Source: Castor canadensis
Taxonomy: Eukaryota > Chordata > Mammalia > Rodentia > Castoridae
DNA length: 64,000 nt
Assembly: GCF_047511655.1 (NCBI RefSeq)
Contig: NC_133392.1
Span: 93,489,042-93,553,041 of the forward strand
Reading direction: 5' to 3'
This document shows, one piece after another, positions 23,879-34,471 of this stretch. Below the pieces are notes generated by a model. The model was not told where the DNA came from and did not search any database. It saw only the letters and a program-made list of their open reading frames with translations. Position numbers and translations under genes: made by a program. Position 1 is the first letter of the stretch, and the number at the start of each line of letters is the position of its first letter.

Positions 23879-25242
23879 ATGGAGTCCCTCCTACCTAACT
23901 GTCTGATCCAGTGTTTCCTGTTCTGCAGTCTTCTGGGATGTCACCTCCACTACCACCACCAAGGGGTACTTATTTGTGACAATTGGGTTTCTCAATTTCC
24001 CTCAACATTGTATCATTACTCCCACTGCTCTGTTACCGCTACTACTGGCATTCCAAAACAGCTTGTAGGAAAAGAAACTGATCTCCTCCTCACAAAAGGG
24101 TTCTGGATCCATGGTGTCAGAGGACATCTGAATGTGACTAAATGTAACAAGCATCCACTGATTAGTTTCGTATTCATTATTTTAAACAACGCCACAAGTG
24201 ACCCAACAAAAAACAATGAAATTTTTAAAATTTGTGGGAACTATAACACAGTTTGTTTCTGTTTCAATTGAATTTCAAATGTATTCTTTTGTAGCTCTTA
24301 GTTTTGTCTGGTCTTCCACCCAAACTCGAACCACAACCTCAGAACTTGCATCAAATCCTGAGTCTGCCTCCAAATCAGGCAGTTTTTCATCCAGGGCAGC
24401 AAAAGTAATCACTGTATCCCTTTCCCAGCACCTCCCTAGAGATATTTAAATTCCTCCATGAGGTTTACAAATCATTTCTCTTTCTAACCAACCACTTGTG
24501 CCAAAGTAGCTTGAAACTCATCAGATAAGGAATAAAGACTCTCTCAATACACTTGGTCACTCAGCAGATTCCATCTGCCACATAGTGGTGGATTCTGGGG
24601 AGGAAAGGGGCATTTCCCATACTTCCGGCTCCATGGTAATACTGCCATTTTCAAAGGACAACTCAGTGCTTTTCACTGCAGGATCTCTGATCCTCCAAAG
24701 CAGTTTCCCAGAGTCACCCTCAGCATTGAATCTCCTTCCTCAATTCACATTCTTATCTCCTACCCTGTCTCTACCCACAGTCTTTCAAACAGGGCTGCAG
24801 TGTTTGCTCTTTGAATGGTGTTTTTCCTCGCAGTCCCTAGGTGTCTCAGCTAAAAGTCCTGGGGCAGACAACATTTATAGTTCAGCACACGTTTTCATAG
24901 TCAATGGGAAAAATTGTTTCCTCTACTCCTAATGGACTTTCTTCAGTAATATGCTTCATGGCACCCCTGGATGTGTGGGAGACTGACGTTGCCAGAATAT
25001 TTCTTTTTTATGGCTTTTGTTGCTTTGACAGCTTTGATTTTATGGCAACTTTAATCATGTGTGTCCTATTCCTTCACCTCTGGCATTTTGCAAATATTCC
25101 ATTTCTCTATCACTGCTACCATAACTGCCTTCAACAAATTGTGATTCATCAAACCGTTTCCCTCATGTCCTTCCACAACATCCATGGGGAAACCCTGGAG
25201 GGAGCTGCATCAGGCAAACAAGGCGATGTTAAATGCTCGTGA
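23879..25242 (+). other. GC-richer stretch tiled by plus-strand open frames, identity unknown
   Basis: Four plus-strand frames (23,879-24,271; 24,198-24,449; 24,585-24,932; 24,904-25,242; 83-130 residues) nearly cover 1.36 kb, in visibly higher GC than the flanks. None shows a family motif I recognise, hydrophobic stretches are common, and no frame is joined by clear splice sites. It could be an unrecognised ancient repeat, a decayed pseudogene or chance. I do not assign a function. Confidence 0.25.
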
Positions 25243-26734
25243 GTGAGAAAATCTATTAATTACAAAAGGGAGGAGAGATGGAAGAGGAAGGAAGAAAAAT
25301 TACGTGTATAAGTTAATGCAGCCCCAAGACACCACTGGCAGTAACTTATGCACTGACACTTTAAACAGGCTTTATGAGTCTGTTTACTCTGTTCACAACT
25401 ATTCATGAAAAAAAATATGCTATCAAGTATAACAACACAAAATACATGCATTATCTTAAAGATACAGTGAGTCAATAAATCATACCTGAGTTTTAACAGT
25501 ATTATATTTCCCTTTCTTGTATAATCACAGAATAATGGAAGTGGAAATGAAAAAGAGCTGGAGCTGGGAATGAGCAAATAGGTTATCTATTCAATCTTGC
25601 TCTGACAGAGGATCAGTCTAGAGCAATACATCTTGGGTTTTGTCTTCTGCAAATTAGTGTGTTCACCATGTCACAGCTTTCAACTGCTTTCTTGGCTGTT
25701 CATTTCTGAACAGCAGATTCAAGTTGCTCCCTTAGAAGCTGAACTAAAATTTGACTTTGCTAATTTGTTCATCCTCATTTTAATTCCCTGAACCCTGTGT
25801 TAAATGTGTTCTGCTGTGTATATTTATAATGTTTCAATATAAACTGGACCATTCTCTGCTTCCTATTACTCATCCAGGATAAATCCAGTGGCTGGTTCTC
25901 TTTCTTCTCTGACAGTCAATATAGAAGTCTCCCTTCCCATGCAAAATGTTTGGTGTATACTGTTTTCTCAAGAGGGTGACATTAACACAATGCCTGAAGA
26001 CCTTTGCAAAAGCAAATGCCTCTCTTCAGCCACCTGCCTTCCAGCACATCTAAAACCTAGGAGGGATTTGCCCACAAGCCCCTGCAACTCTCTCATTCAG
26101 CCCTGCAGCCCTTTTTATGCCTATTGTACATCTATGTTTCTGACAAGTTTGTCCATGTTACATTTAAATCTCAGTAAGTTAGATGCTCTGTTCGTATTCC
26201 AAGATAATGTGATTCATTTTTATGTGCTTCTTTTCCTGAAAATATTAGCATTGTTTGTGAGTTTCATTGAAGTGTTATTTACTCTCTTACATGGATCATT
26301 AGAGATTTTTTCACAGTGTTGTTGATGTTATAGTTTATTATCAATTCATTGCAATTTCAAAGCATTGTGATCATTTGCTTACAAAAACGGGGTGAGTGTA
26401 AAGTCAAATACTTTACACAAGTCATTATTGCTATTCAAATTATATTAATGTCTAAAAAATGTGTTAGTTTATGACATGATGCAAAACAATACATACTTTA
26501 TTCCCTTGTTGCCTACATATCTGGCATAAAGTAGTTGTTCAATAAACGTACAAAGAATTAAATATGCACTTTAAAATAATGCACCATTTGTTCAGGGCCG
26601 AATAATGTTAAGTATGTTTATTTTACTATACAAGACTGTTGAACTTTACAAACATGGACTCAATGGTGAGAAAATATCTGTGGCACTCTTAAAATCCCAA
26701 CTAAATGTGTGGTCTATATAAGAGAATAACTATC
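25243..26734. other. Stretch without gene or named repeat
   Basis: A 145-residue plus frame at 25,888-26,325 ends in a hydrophobic tail but has no family pattern. 'tggcataaagtagttgttcaataaacg' near 26,522 suggests the 3' tip of a MIR or L2 element on the plus strand. Confidence 0.4.
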
Positions 26735-26872
26735 CAAGGCTGGCCCCAGACAAAAGGATGAGACCCTATCTGAAAAATAACACTAACAAAACAGGAATGG
26801 GGGGATGGTTCAAATGGTAGAACTCTTGCCTAAGAAGCACAGGCCCTGAGTTTGAATCCCAGCACTGCCAAG
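26735..26872 (+). mobile_element. Composite SINE remnant (7SL part truncated, ID-like end)
   Basis: Left part retains 'ggccccagacaaaaggatg' and 'gagaccctatctgaaaaa'. The tRNA/ID-like end follows: 'ggatggttcaaatgg', 'cttgcctaagaagcacagg' and 'tgagtttgaatcccagcactgcc'. Its tail runs straight into the purine microsatellite. Confidence 0.78.
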
Positions 26873-26946
26873 AAAGGAAGAAAGAGGGAAGCAAGGGGGA
26901 GAGAGAGAGAAAGACAGAAGAAGAAAGAAAGAAAGAAAGAGAAAGA

Positions 26947-26977
<31 letters not shown>

Positions 26978-27085
26978 AAAGAAAGAAAGAAGCAAGGAAA
27001 AAAAGAAAGAAAGAAAGAAAGGAAGGAAGGAAGGAAGGAAGGAAGGAAGGAAGGAAGAAAGAAAAAGAAAGAAAGAAAAGAAAGG
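26873..27085. repeat. Purine microsatellite grown from a SINE tail
   Basis: About 210 bases of pure or nearly pure purine: (GAAA)n, a (GA) run at about 26,954-26,977, then (GGAA) units at about 27,021-27,056, then (GAAA)n again. Long frames on both strands here (93 and 112 residues, made of K/E/R or S/F/L) are low-complexity artefacts. Confidence 0.93.
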
Positions 27086-27192
27086 AGTATCTGTGTAGAT
27101 ATCCAGAATCAGGCTGTATATCTCGTGTGTTAAGACTAAACCTGACAACTACAAGTCAAAGCGGCAGACCAAGGTACAGAGGTAACATGCCT

Positions 27193-27652
27193 AAGATCAG
27201 GATGATCCAGAGAAACAGAACAAACAAAACTTATATACATATGTATATATTAGTAATTTTATAATTATAAAAATTATAGTAATGATATATTACTGAATTA
27301 CAAATGGCAATTATGGAAATTGGCTCCTGTAATTATGATGCTCATTATCTATAAGCTGGAGAACCAGGACTACCAGTGGTATAACTCAGTTTGAGTCTGA
27401 TAGCCTGAGAACCAGAAGCTGTCTCAGTTCAAGAAGAGAGAGAATTGTCCTTCCTCTGCCTTTTTAGTCTATCTAGGCCCTCAATGGACTGGATGAAGCC
27501 AACCCACATTGATGAAAGTGGATCTTCCTTACCAGTCTGCTGATTCAAATAGTAATCTCTTTCCCAAATACCTTCACTGACCCAGAAATACTGTTTAACC
27601 AGTTATCTGGGCAAACTTTAGCCCAAAGTGACACTCAAAATTACCCATCACA
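27193..27652 (+). mobile_element. MLT2-type ERVL LTR
   Basis: Near-complete LTR: 'aggatgatccagagaaacag' start, 'ttatggaaattggctcctg', 'tataagctggagaaccagg', 'atagcctgagaaccag', 'ccctcaatggactggatga', 'ctgctgattcaaatag', 'ataccttcactgacccag' and the end 'caaagtgacactcaaaattac'. An AT-rich expansion sits at 27,225-27,300 in place of the usual TA run. Confidence 0.85.
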
Positions 27653-27759
27653 GAGGCTGACAGAATGAGAACACAGGTGTATCACTCTACTATTTGGCAG
27701 ATAATGCAGAATATGCAGAATACAGATTTAATGAAGAAAAAACAGAGCCAGGAGTCAAA

Positions 27760-28340
27760 TAAGAGAAGTTTGTCAGGAGTCCAAGTAGGTACAGAAACAG
27801 GAAACAGCATGGATGTGCTGGGAACATGCTTAACTGAAGACAGGTAGAAAACAGAGCTGCAGTGATTATAACAGAAGTAAGTAGAAGCCAGGTCATAAGA
27901 CCACACTCTTTGTTTGATGCCAAAAATTCTGGAGTTTATTCTATTATGAACATTCACTGAGGAGCTGTAAATTAGACACTTGCAGGATCTGTCTTGTAAC
28001 ATTAAAAACTGATTAGAAGAGAATGCAGACAATAAAGAAACTCCTTAAGGAACTACTGAAGTAGTCCAGGTAAAGAAACCAGGCAGGATCTGTGAGATCA
28101 GCAGCAACAAGTAGAGCTGACACTTTCATTTGTGCAGGGGAACTCCTCAGTGAAGTTAAATGCAGAGCCTAGAAATGATTATAGAAGATAGCCTGTGCAT
28201 AGGGAAGGATATGGAGGGAAAGGGAAGGATGGGTCAGAACAGATTGTTTGAAAGTCTTAAACTCAATTTGGTACATGCTGAGTTTAACGAATATATCCAG
28301 TCTAGCAGAATAATGATGGTGGAGGGAACATGGGATTAGA
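27760..28340 (-). mobile_element. Degraded L2 LINE segment
   Basis: The plus strand gives the reversed L2 coding text in places: 'ttctggagtttattctatta' and 'aactactgaagtagtccagg', and 'tttggtacatgctgagttt' near 28,270. Gaps are large. Confidence 0.5.
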
Positions 28341-29065
28341 TGAGATTGTTTAGGAAAAATGTAAAATTTTTATTTCAATTCTATAGTTGGTTATTCATGT
28401 CTTGCCTTAGATATTATGATTCACTAGCTCTGATATGAAGCTTAAGCTAATACTTTGGAACTTTTTTTGTTTTTTTTTAAGTCTTTAGTATATATTATTT
28501 TATTATATGTTTTTATTGTTGTGCTGGGTAGGGGTACTTTGTAGAATTTACAGAACTTCTTATAATATATCAAATATATCATACTTGAATTCACACCCTC
28601 CACAATTCTCCTTCACTACCCCCCCCCACTCCTGGAATAATTTCAACAAATATCATTTTTCCATTTACATACATGTGTACAAAGAATTTGTACCATATTC
28701 ACCTTCCTTCATCATTTCCACACTCCTCCCCCATCCCACTGATACCAATCCCCCTAGGTAGAACCTATTTCACCATCCTGTTCCCCAATTTTGTACAAGA
28801 AAAAGAAAAGGAAAAAAATGACATTATTGGCTATTTAAGATAGACACCCAGGGAATTTCCTTATGGCACTTCTATGTTTATATGTACTAAAGCCCTCATT
28901 GGTTCATCTCCTCTATTTTTCTTCTTTCTACTTTAGTCCGTTATGGTGGTTTCAACCAGTTTAAAAATTCTATATTCAGTTGTATATCAACCATATTCAC
29001 CTTTTTAACTTCCTTCTTTTAACCTCCCCCTCTCACACTTGACTCCCCTTAGCGTGACCTGTTTT

Positions 29066-31440
29066 TCATAATATTGCTGTATTTATATTTGGTCTATGAA
29101 AAAACATGCTATTTTTGGTTTTCTGCACCCAGTTAACTTCACTTAAGATGATGTTCTCCAGTTCCATCCATTTACCTGCATTTGTGGCAAAATAAAATTC
29201 CATTGTATGTAAATAGTGCATTTTCTTAATCCATTCATCAGTAATGTGGCATGTTGGCTGTTTCCATAGATTAGCTATTGTGAATAAGGCTGCAATAAAC
29301 TTGGTTATGCAGGTGCCTTTCCTGTAAGCTAACTTACATTCCTTTGGGTATATCCCTAAGAGAAGAATTGTTGGATCATATGGCAGTTTTATTTTTAGTT
29401 TTTTGAGGCGATTCCATACTGTCTTCCATAGTAGATGTACTAATTTACATTCCCACCACATGTGTGTGAGGCTTCCTTTTTCCCCATTTCCTTACCAACA
29501 TTTGTTGTTGCTTGTGTTCTTGATGGTAGCCATTCTAACAATAGTGATGTGGAATCTTAATGTGGTTTTGATGTGCATTTCCTTTATGGCCAGGGATGCT
29601 GAGAATTTCTTCATGTGTTTTATAGCCATTTGAACTTCTTTTGAAAAAGCTCTGTTCAGTTCTTTTGCCCATTTCTTCATTGGGTCATTGCATTTTGGGG
29701 AGTTTAGTTTTTTGAGCTTCCTGTATATTCTGCTTATTAATCCCTTGTCAGATGTATAACTGGCAAAGATTTTCCCCCATTCTGTGGGCAGCATCTTCAA
29801 TTTAGAAACCATTTCTTTTGTTGTGCAGAAGCTTTTTAATTTCATGTAATCCCACTTGTCAATCCTTTCTTAGTTGCTGAGCCTTTTGAGTTCTATTGAG
29901 GAAGTCATGTATTCCTTGCTCTTTCCTACACTAGCTACAAAGTTTCAGGTCTTATGTTAAAGTCCTTGATCCACTTTTAGTTGATACTTGTAAAGGGTGA
30001 CAGACATGGATCTAGTTTTAGTTTTTTTGTAGGCAGATATCCAGTTTTCCCACCAGTATTTGTTGAAGAGGCTGTCTTTTCTCCATTGTATGTTCTTTAT
30101 GCCTTTGTCAAAAATGAAGTTGGTATAGCAGTGTAGATTCATATCTGGGTCTTCTATTCTGTTCCACTGGTCTTCATATCTGTTTTTTGTGCTATTTTTA
30201 TTGCTATGGCTCTGCAGTATAGTTTGAAGTTGGGTATTGTGATACCTCCAGCATTAGCCTTTTTGCTCAGTATTCCTTTGGCTATTTGTGGTCTTTTGTG
30301 CTTACAATTGAAATTTAGGGTTGATTTTTTTAATCTCTGTGAATTGCACTGAACATGAGGATTGCTTTTGGTAATATATTTTGATTCTACTAATCCATGA
30401 GCATGGGAGATCTTTCCATCTCCTGTAGTTTTCTTTGACTTCTTTCTTCAGTGGTTTATAGTCGTTCTTGTAGAGGTCTTTCGCATCCTTTATTAAGTTT
30501 ATTCCTCGGTATTTTTTCAGGCTATTGTAAATGGAATTATTTTCCTGCATTCTATCTCAGTCTGTTCATTGTTGGTGTATAGAAATGCTACTGATTTTTG
30601 TAAATTGATTTTGTATCCTGCTACTTTGCTGAAGCTGTTTATGGTATCTAGGAGTTTTCTGAGTCTTTTAGGTATAAGATGATGTCATCTACAAATAAGG
30701 AAAATTTAACTCTTCATTTCCAATTTGTATTGCATTTATTTCTTCTTTCTATCTTGTTGCTCTGGGCAGGAATTCCAAGACTATGTTGAATAGGAGTAGA
30801 GAGAGTGGACACCCTTGTCTTGTTCCTGACTTTAGAGGAAATGTTTTCAGTTTTTCCCCATTTAGTATGATGTTGGATATAGGCTTGTCATATATAGCCT
30901 TTATTATGATGAGATGCATTCCTTCTATTCCTAGTTTCATTAGAGCTTTTATCATGAAGGGATGTTTAATTTTATCAAAGGCTTTTTCTGCATCTATTGA
31001 AAAAGATCTATTTGCTTCTGTTAATATGCTGTATTACATATAATGATTTGCATATGTTGAACCATTCCTGCATCCTTGGGATGAAACCAACTTGATCATG
31101 GTGTATGATCTTTTTGAAATGCTATTGAATTTAGTTTGCCAATATTTTACTTAGGTTTGAAGCCTACCTTATCTAATGTAAGTATTGCTATTTCTACCTG
31201 TTTTCAGGGGTCATTAGCTTGGTAAACCTTCTTCCACCCTTTCACTCTAAGGCAATGTTTGTTTCTGTCTATAAGGTGAGTTTCTTGTAAGCAACAGATT
31301 GTCAGGTTTTCCTTTTTAATGCACTTTGCCAATTGATGTCTTTTGATGAGAGAGTTGAGTCCATTAATATTCAGTGTTAATATTGAGAGATATGTGGTGA
31401 TTTCTGGTATTTAGTTGTTTTTGTTGTGTAGGAGTTGGTA
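29066..31440 (-). pseudogene. L1 ORF2 pseudogene with internal deletion
   Basis: Normally ORF2p is an endonuclease, reverse transcriptase and Cys-rich protein that copies L1 RNA at nicked DNA. Here consecutive frames cover: RT fragment 30,749-30,955 with '[19 protein letters not shown]'; the region 30,302-30,550 with '[12 protein letters not shown]'; 29,492-29,845 with '[17 protein letters not shown]'; and the C-terminus 29,066-29,461 with '[10 protein letters not shown]' and 'GKWMELENIILSEV'. The end of the endonuclease domain and the start of RT are missing at the join near 31,160. The YADD catalytic box lies outside the frames I can read. Confidence 0.85.
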
Positions 31441-31568
31441 TGTGTGCAATTTATTCTATGCTACTCTCTGATTACTTGTCTGCTCCTTTCTTGAGGTTTA
31501 ATATTTCCTGTCCTTTCATGGGTATGTTTGTTTTCATCTTCTGTGTGTAGGATTCCTTTCAGAACCTT

Positions 31569-32668
31569 CTATAGTGCTGGTTTTGTGGTTATGTATTGTT
31601 TTAGTTTCTGTTTATCCTGGAAGATTTTTATTCTTTCTTTAATTTTAAATGATAGCTTTGCCAGGTAGTATATTCTAGGACTAATATTGTCTTTTTTCAG
31701 TGCTTGAAATTTCTCACTCCATGCCTTTCTTGCTTTTAAGGTTTCTGTTGAGAAATCTTCTGTTATTTTGATGGGTTTTCCTTTATATGTTATCTGATTT
31801 TTCTCTCTTACAGCCTTCAATATTCTTTCCTTATTCCCTGTGCTAATTGTTTTAACTGTAGTATGCCATAGAGAGGTCTTGTTTTGGTCATTTCTATTTG
31901 GTGTCCTGGAGGCCTCCTGTACCTGAATGGGCATCTCTTTTTCAAGATTTGAGAAATTTTCTGCAATTATTTTGTTGACTATATTACATATACCTTTGGC
32001 TTGCACCTCTTCTCCTTGTTTGATGTCCATGATTCACAGGTTTGGTCTTTTGATGTATTCAGAGTTCTTTTGTATTCCTTTCAGAGCTCTTGAAGTCTTT
32101 TATCTGAGAATTATTCTATTTTTTTCTTTAATATCTACTTTGTTTGTGAGCATGAAATTCTGATTTCTACTTGTTCCAGTCTGCTGACATGGCTTTCAAG
32201 TGTATTTTTTAATTTGTTTTAGGGTACTTTTCATTTCTAGGATTTCTGTTAGATCCTTTTTTTCTGAAAATTTCCATATCTTTGTTACACTCTATCATAT
32301 CTTGTACTGTCTTTTATATTTCATATATCTCTTTTTGCTGTTGTTGTTAATCTCCTTAGTTTCATTTTGGAGCTTGTTGAAATGAAAAAAAAAAAGAAAG
32401 AAAGAAATGTTCTCTGAGATCATTTAGTTGTTTCTGTGTCTTTTTGAGTTTTTTATCCATGATCTCTTGATATTCATTGAATTGTTTTTGCATGTTCCTC
32501 TTTCAGCTCATTGAACATATTTATCATGATTCTTCTGAGGTCAGCAACTGGGGTTTCATCCCCTTCACTTTCTACCAAATCCTCTATTATATTATTACTA
32601 GTCTTTTGAGGAGTCATATTCCCCTGCCTTCTTTTTCTCCCCATGTTTCTATTTTGTGCTTTGCTCAT
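31569..32668 (-). pseudogene. L1 ORF1 pseudogene
   Basis: ORF1p is a trimeric RNA-binding chaperone with coiled coil, RRM and C-terminal domains. The N-terminus is read at 32,668-32,474 (MSKAQNRNMGRKRRQGNM start, then an acidic helix). The coiled-coil region is broken by a poly-A-like insertion at 32,385-32,409. The RRM/CTD is open at 32,030-31,569 with 'GNKERILKAVREKNQITYKG', 'PIKITEDFSTETLKARKAW' and the end 'KLKQYITTKPAL'. The order and spacing fit the family, but the frame is interrupted. Confidence 0.87.
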
Positions 32669-32669
32669 G

Positions 32670-34462
32670 TGTTGTTGATTAGTTAATTGGGGATTTTAAT
32701 CACCTGTTTTCTTTCCCTTGACTTAATTTCTATGCTCTGACTAGCTTAGTTGTTAGCTAGGCTGTTGTACTTATTTCTGTTCCCTGACCCGGAGATATAA
32801 TTTAGCATTAACAAAGTCATAATTTAAATGCCAAGCCAGCTATTTACATAATGTATAATATATTATGTAAATCAGCAAGGAATCCCTTCATGATATTGTC
32901 TATCAACAGCAGGTATTGGGGATATAACAGTTGCTTGGATAGAGATAGATGCTTTGGTAAGTAAATAGATGGTGCTAGAAGAGGGGGCAGAGAGGAGGGA
33001 AGGGGCAAGGAGGAGAAGAGGTGTGAGGTATGGGAGCTAAAGGGTAATAAGACCCTAATGTGTGCAATGGTGTAGTTCAATCATTGGGGGAGGATTCAGA
33101 GTGATAGGAAGAATGGGATTGATGTGTATGGTTGACATCATTGACTCTGTAGTATGTGGTGAGTGTGGAGGAGGTAGGGGTAGTGAGGGACAAGGAAGGG
33201 GAGGGGAGAAAGGAAAGGAGAAAAGAGAAAAGAGGAAACATAAAAACATGTGGTAAAGAAAGGAAAGTAGAGCAAGAGAAGGCGAAGAAAATTGATATTT
33301 GGACAGAGTGGAAGAGGGAGATAGGCAATAATAAGTTGAAAAAGAAAAAGAAAAAAATGAAAAGAATAAAAATTTAAATTAAAAATAAATATATTAAATA
33401 AAAAGATCATTTCAATGGATGTTTTGGACTCTTTCCTCTGATTTCAAATCCACATGTTGACACTTTTGGCAGGACCTTTCTCTGTGTCTCTGTTCCTTCT
33501 TAAGGTTTGGTATGCTGAGCTGTGGGGCAGTGGATGTTGCCCTGTCCTATTGGGTGACTTTGGAGGAAATTGACTCAGGGTGTTTGAGCCTAAACTTTTC
33601 TTGGTGGGATGAGATATTTGGTGCAGGTACATTCTTGGAAGTGGTCCTGTGAGGAGCTAGTATGTTAGCAGTCACCAGCCCCTATGGCTGGCAAGGCAGG
33701 CCTGGGAGCTAGAATTGAACTTTTTGATCTACCTCTTCTCTCTTAGAAGTTTGTCAGTTTCAGACACTACTGGTTTCTCCAAGGAGGTAGAATGTTTTGT
33801 TTTCATCAGACAATGGCTATGTCACCCTGCTCTCACTCAGGCTGGGTCAGCTCAGTGTTCAGCTCCACCCACACCAGATAGAGGTAAAATTTTCCCTCCA
33901 TTTATTTGGGCACCAGTTTTGTCAAGGGGGATTGGGGAGGTGGTGCAATCTGCCCACCAACTGCACTGAACTATGTGGTTCCCTCGAAAGCAGCTGTTGT
34001 GACCTGCTCACTTGGCAGGGTTGCAGTTTAACTCAGCTCTGGGATGCAGAGGCAGGCATTGCAGGCAAGTTGTGTCCACAAATTACAGTGGATCTAGGAC
34101 ATCCCAGATGCTTGCAGGACTCATTCTGAAGTTCTCTGTTCTCTGTATTGCAATTTTGCTTTCTTAAGTTCCATGACAGGAGAAAAGAACCCACAAAAGA
34201 AAAAAAAAGAAGAAGAAATGGCTTCCCAGAGGGCAAATCAACTGATTGCAGCACCAGGGCTTCTGCAGCTTTAGAAAGCTTTTTAAGGGTTGGCTGCTAA
34301 ACATTATGTGCACCCTAAGTATTGGTCATTTCTTAATTGACCAAAAAAAAAAAAAAATGGGTTATCCAATCCTTGCTACCAGGAATCTGAAGTATTTTTC
34401 TAAAACTGTGTTGCTCAGAGTCTCAGGGTCCCTCAGCTAGCCATCATCTTGGATTTTCCTCC
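32670..34462 (-). promoter_or_regulatory. L1 5' UTR (internal promoter region, decayed)
   Basis: About 1.8 kb upstream of ORF1, longer than the human L1 5' UTR. L1 5' UTRs carry an internal Pol II promoter; the extreme 5' end here has CAAGATG, similar to the YY1-binding start of other L1s. The stretch 32,820-33,420 is unusually AT- and purine-rich and includes an 11-bp inverted repeat. Promoter activity is inferred from family knowledge only. Low-complexity frames at 33,055-33,410 are artefacts. Confidence 0.6.
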
Positions 34463-34471
34463 TAAGCTAAT

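Larger units (their letters stand above)
28443..34471 (-). mobile_element. Nearly full-length old L1 with 5' UTR, ORF1, broken ORF2 and 3' UTR
   Basis: The element body is about 28,461-34,462. From its 5' end (right): 5' UTR 32,670-34,462, beginning at the motif CCAAGATGATGG seen on the minus strand near 34,455-34,441; ORF1 about 32,668-31,569; start of ORF2 (endonuclease part) about 31,440-31,160; then a jump to the reverse transcriptase at about 31,160; RT to C-terminus to 29,066; 3' UTR to about 28,480, then an A-tail (T-run on plus). The repeat TAAGCTAAT at 28,443-28,451 and 34,463-34,471 is the likely target-site duplication. Frameshifts and stops make it inactive. Confidence 0.88.

Noticed and set aside
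25888..26325. 145-residue plus-strand frame
   Set aside because: Long for the region, but no domain, signal peptide, splice or homology pattern is visible; the hydrophobic tail is expected from T-rich DNA.
26810..27148. Frames of 93 and 112 residues on opposite strands
   Set aside because: Both are translations of the purine microsatellite; composition is K/E/R or S/F/L only.
29403..29633. Plus-strand frames antisense to L1 (also 10,010-11,252, 30,783-31,043 and similar)
   Set aside because: These are reverse-strand shadows of L1 ORF2 that recur in every L1 copy.
33055..33410. Cluster of 62-90 residue frames on both strands
   Set aside because: The DNA is AG-rich L1 5' UTR; the frames are low-complexity and mutually overlapping.
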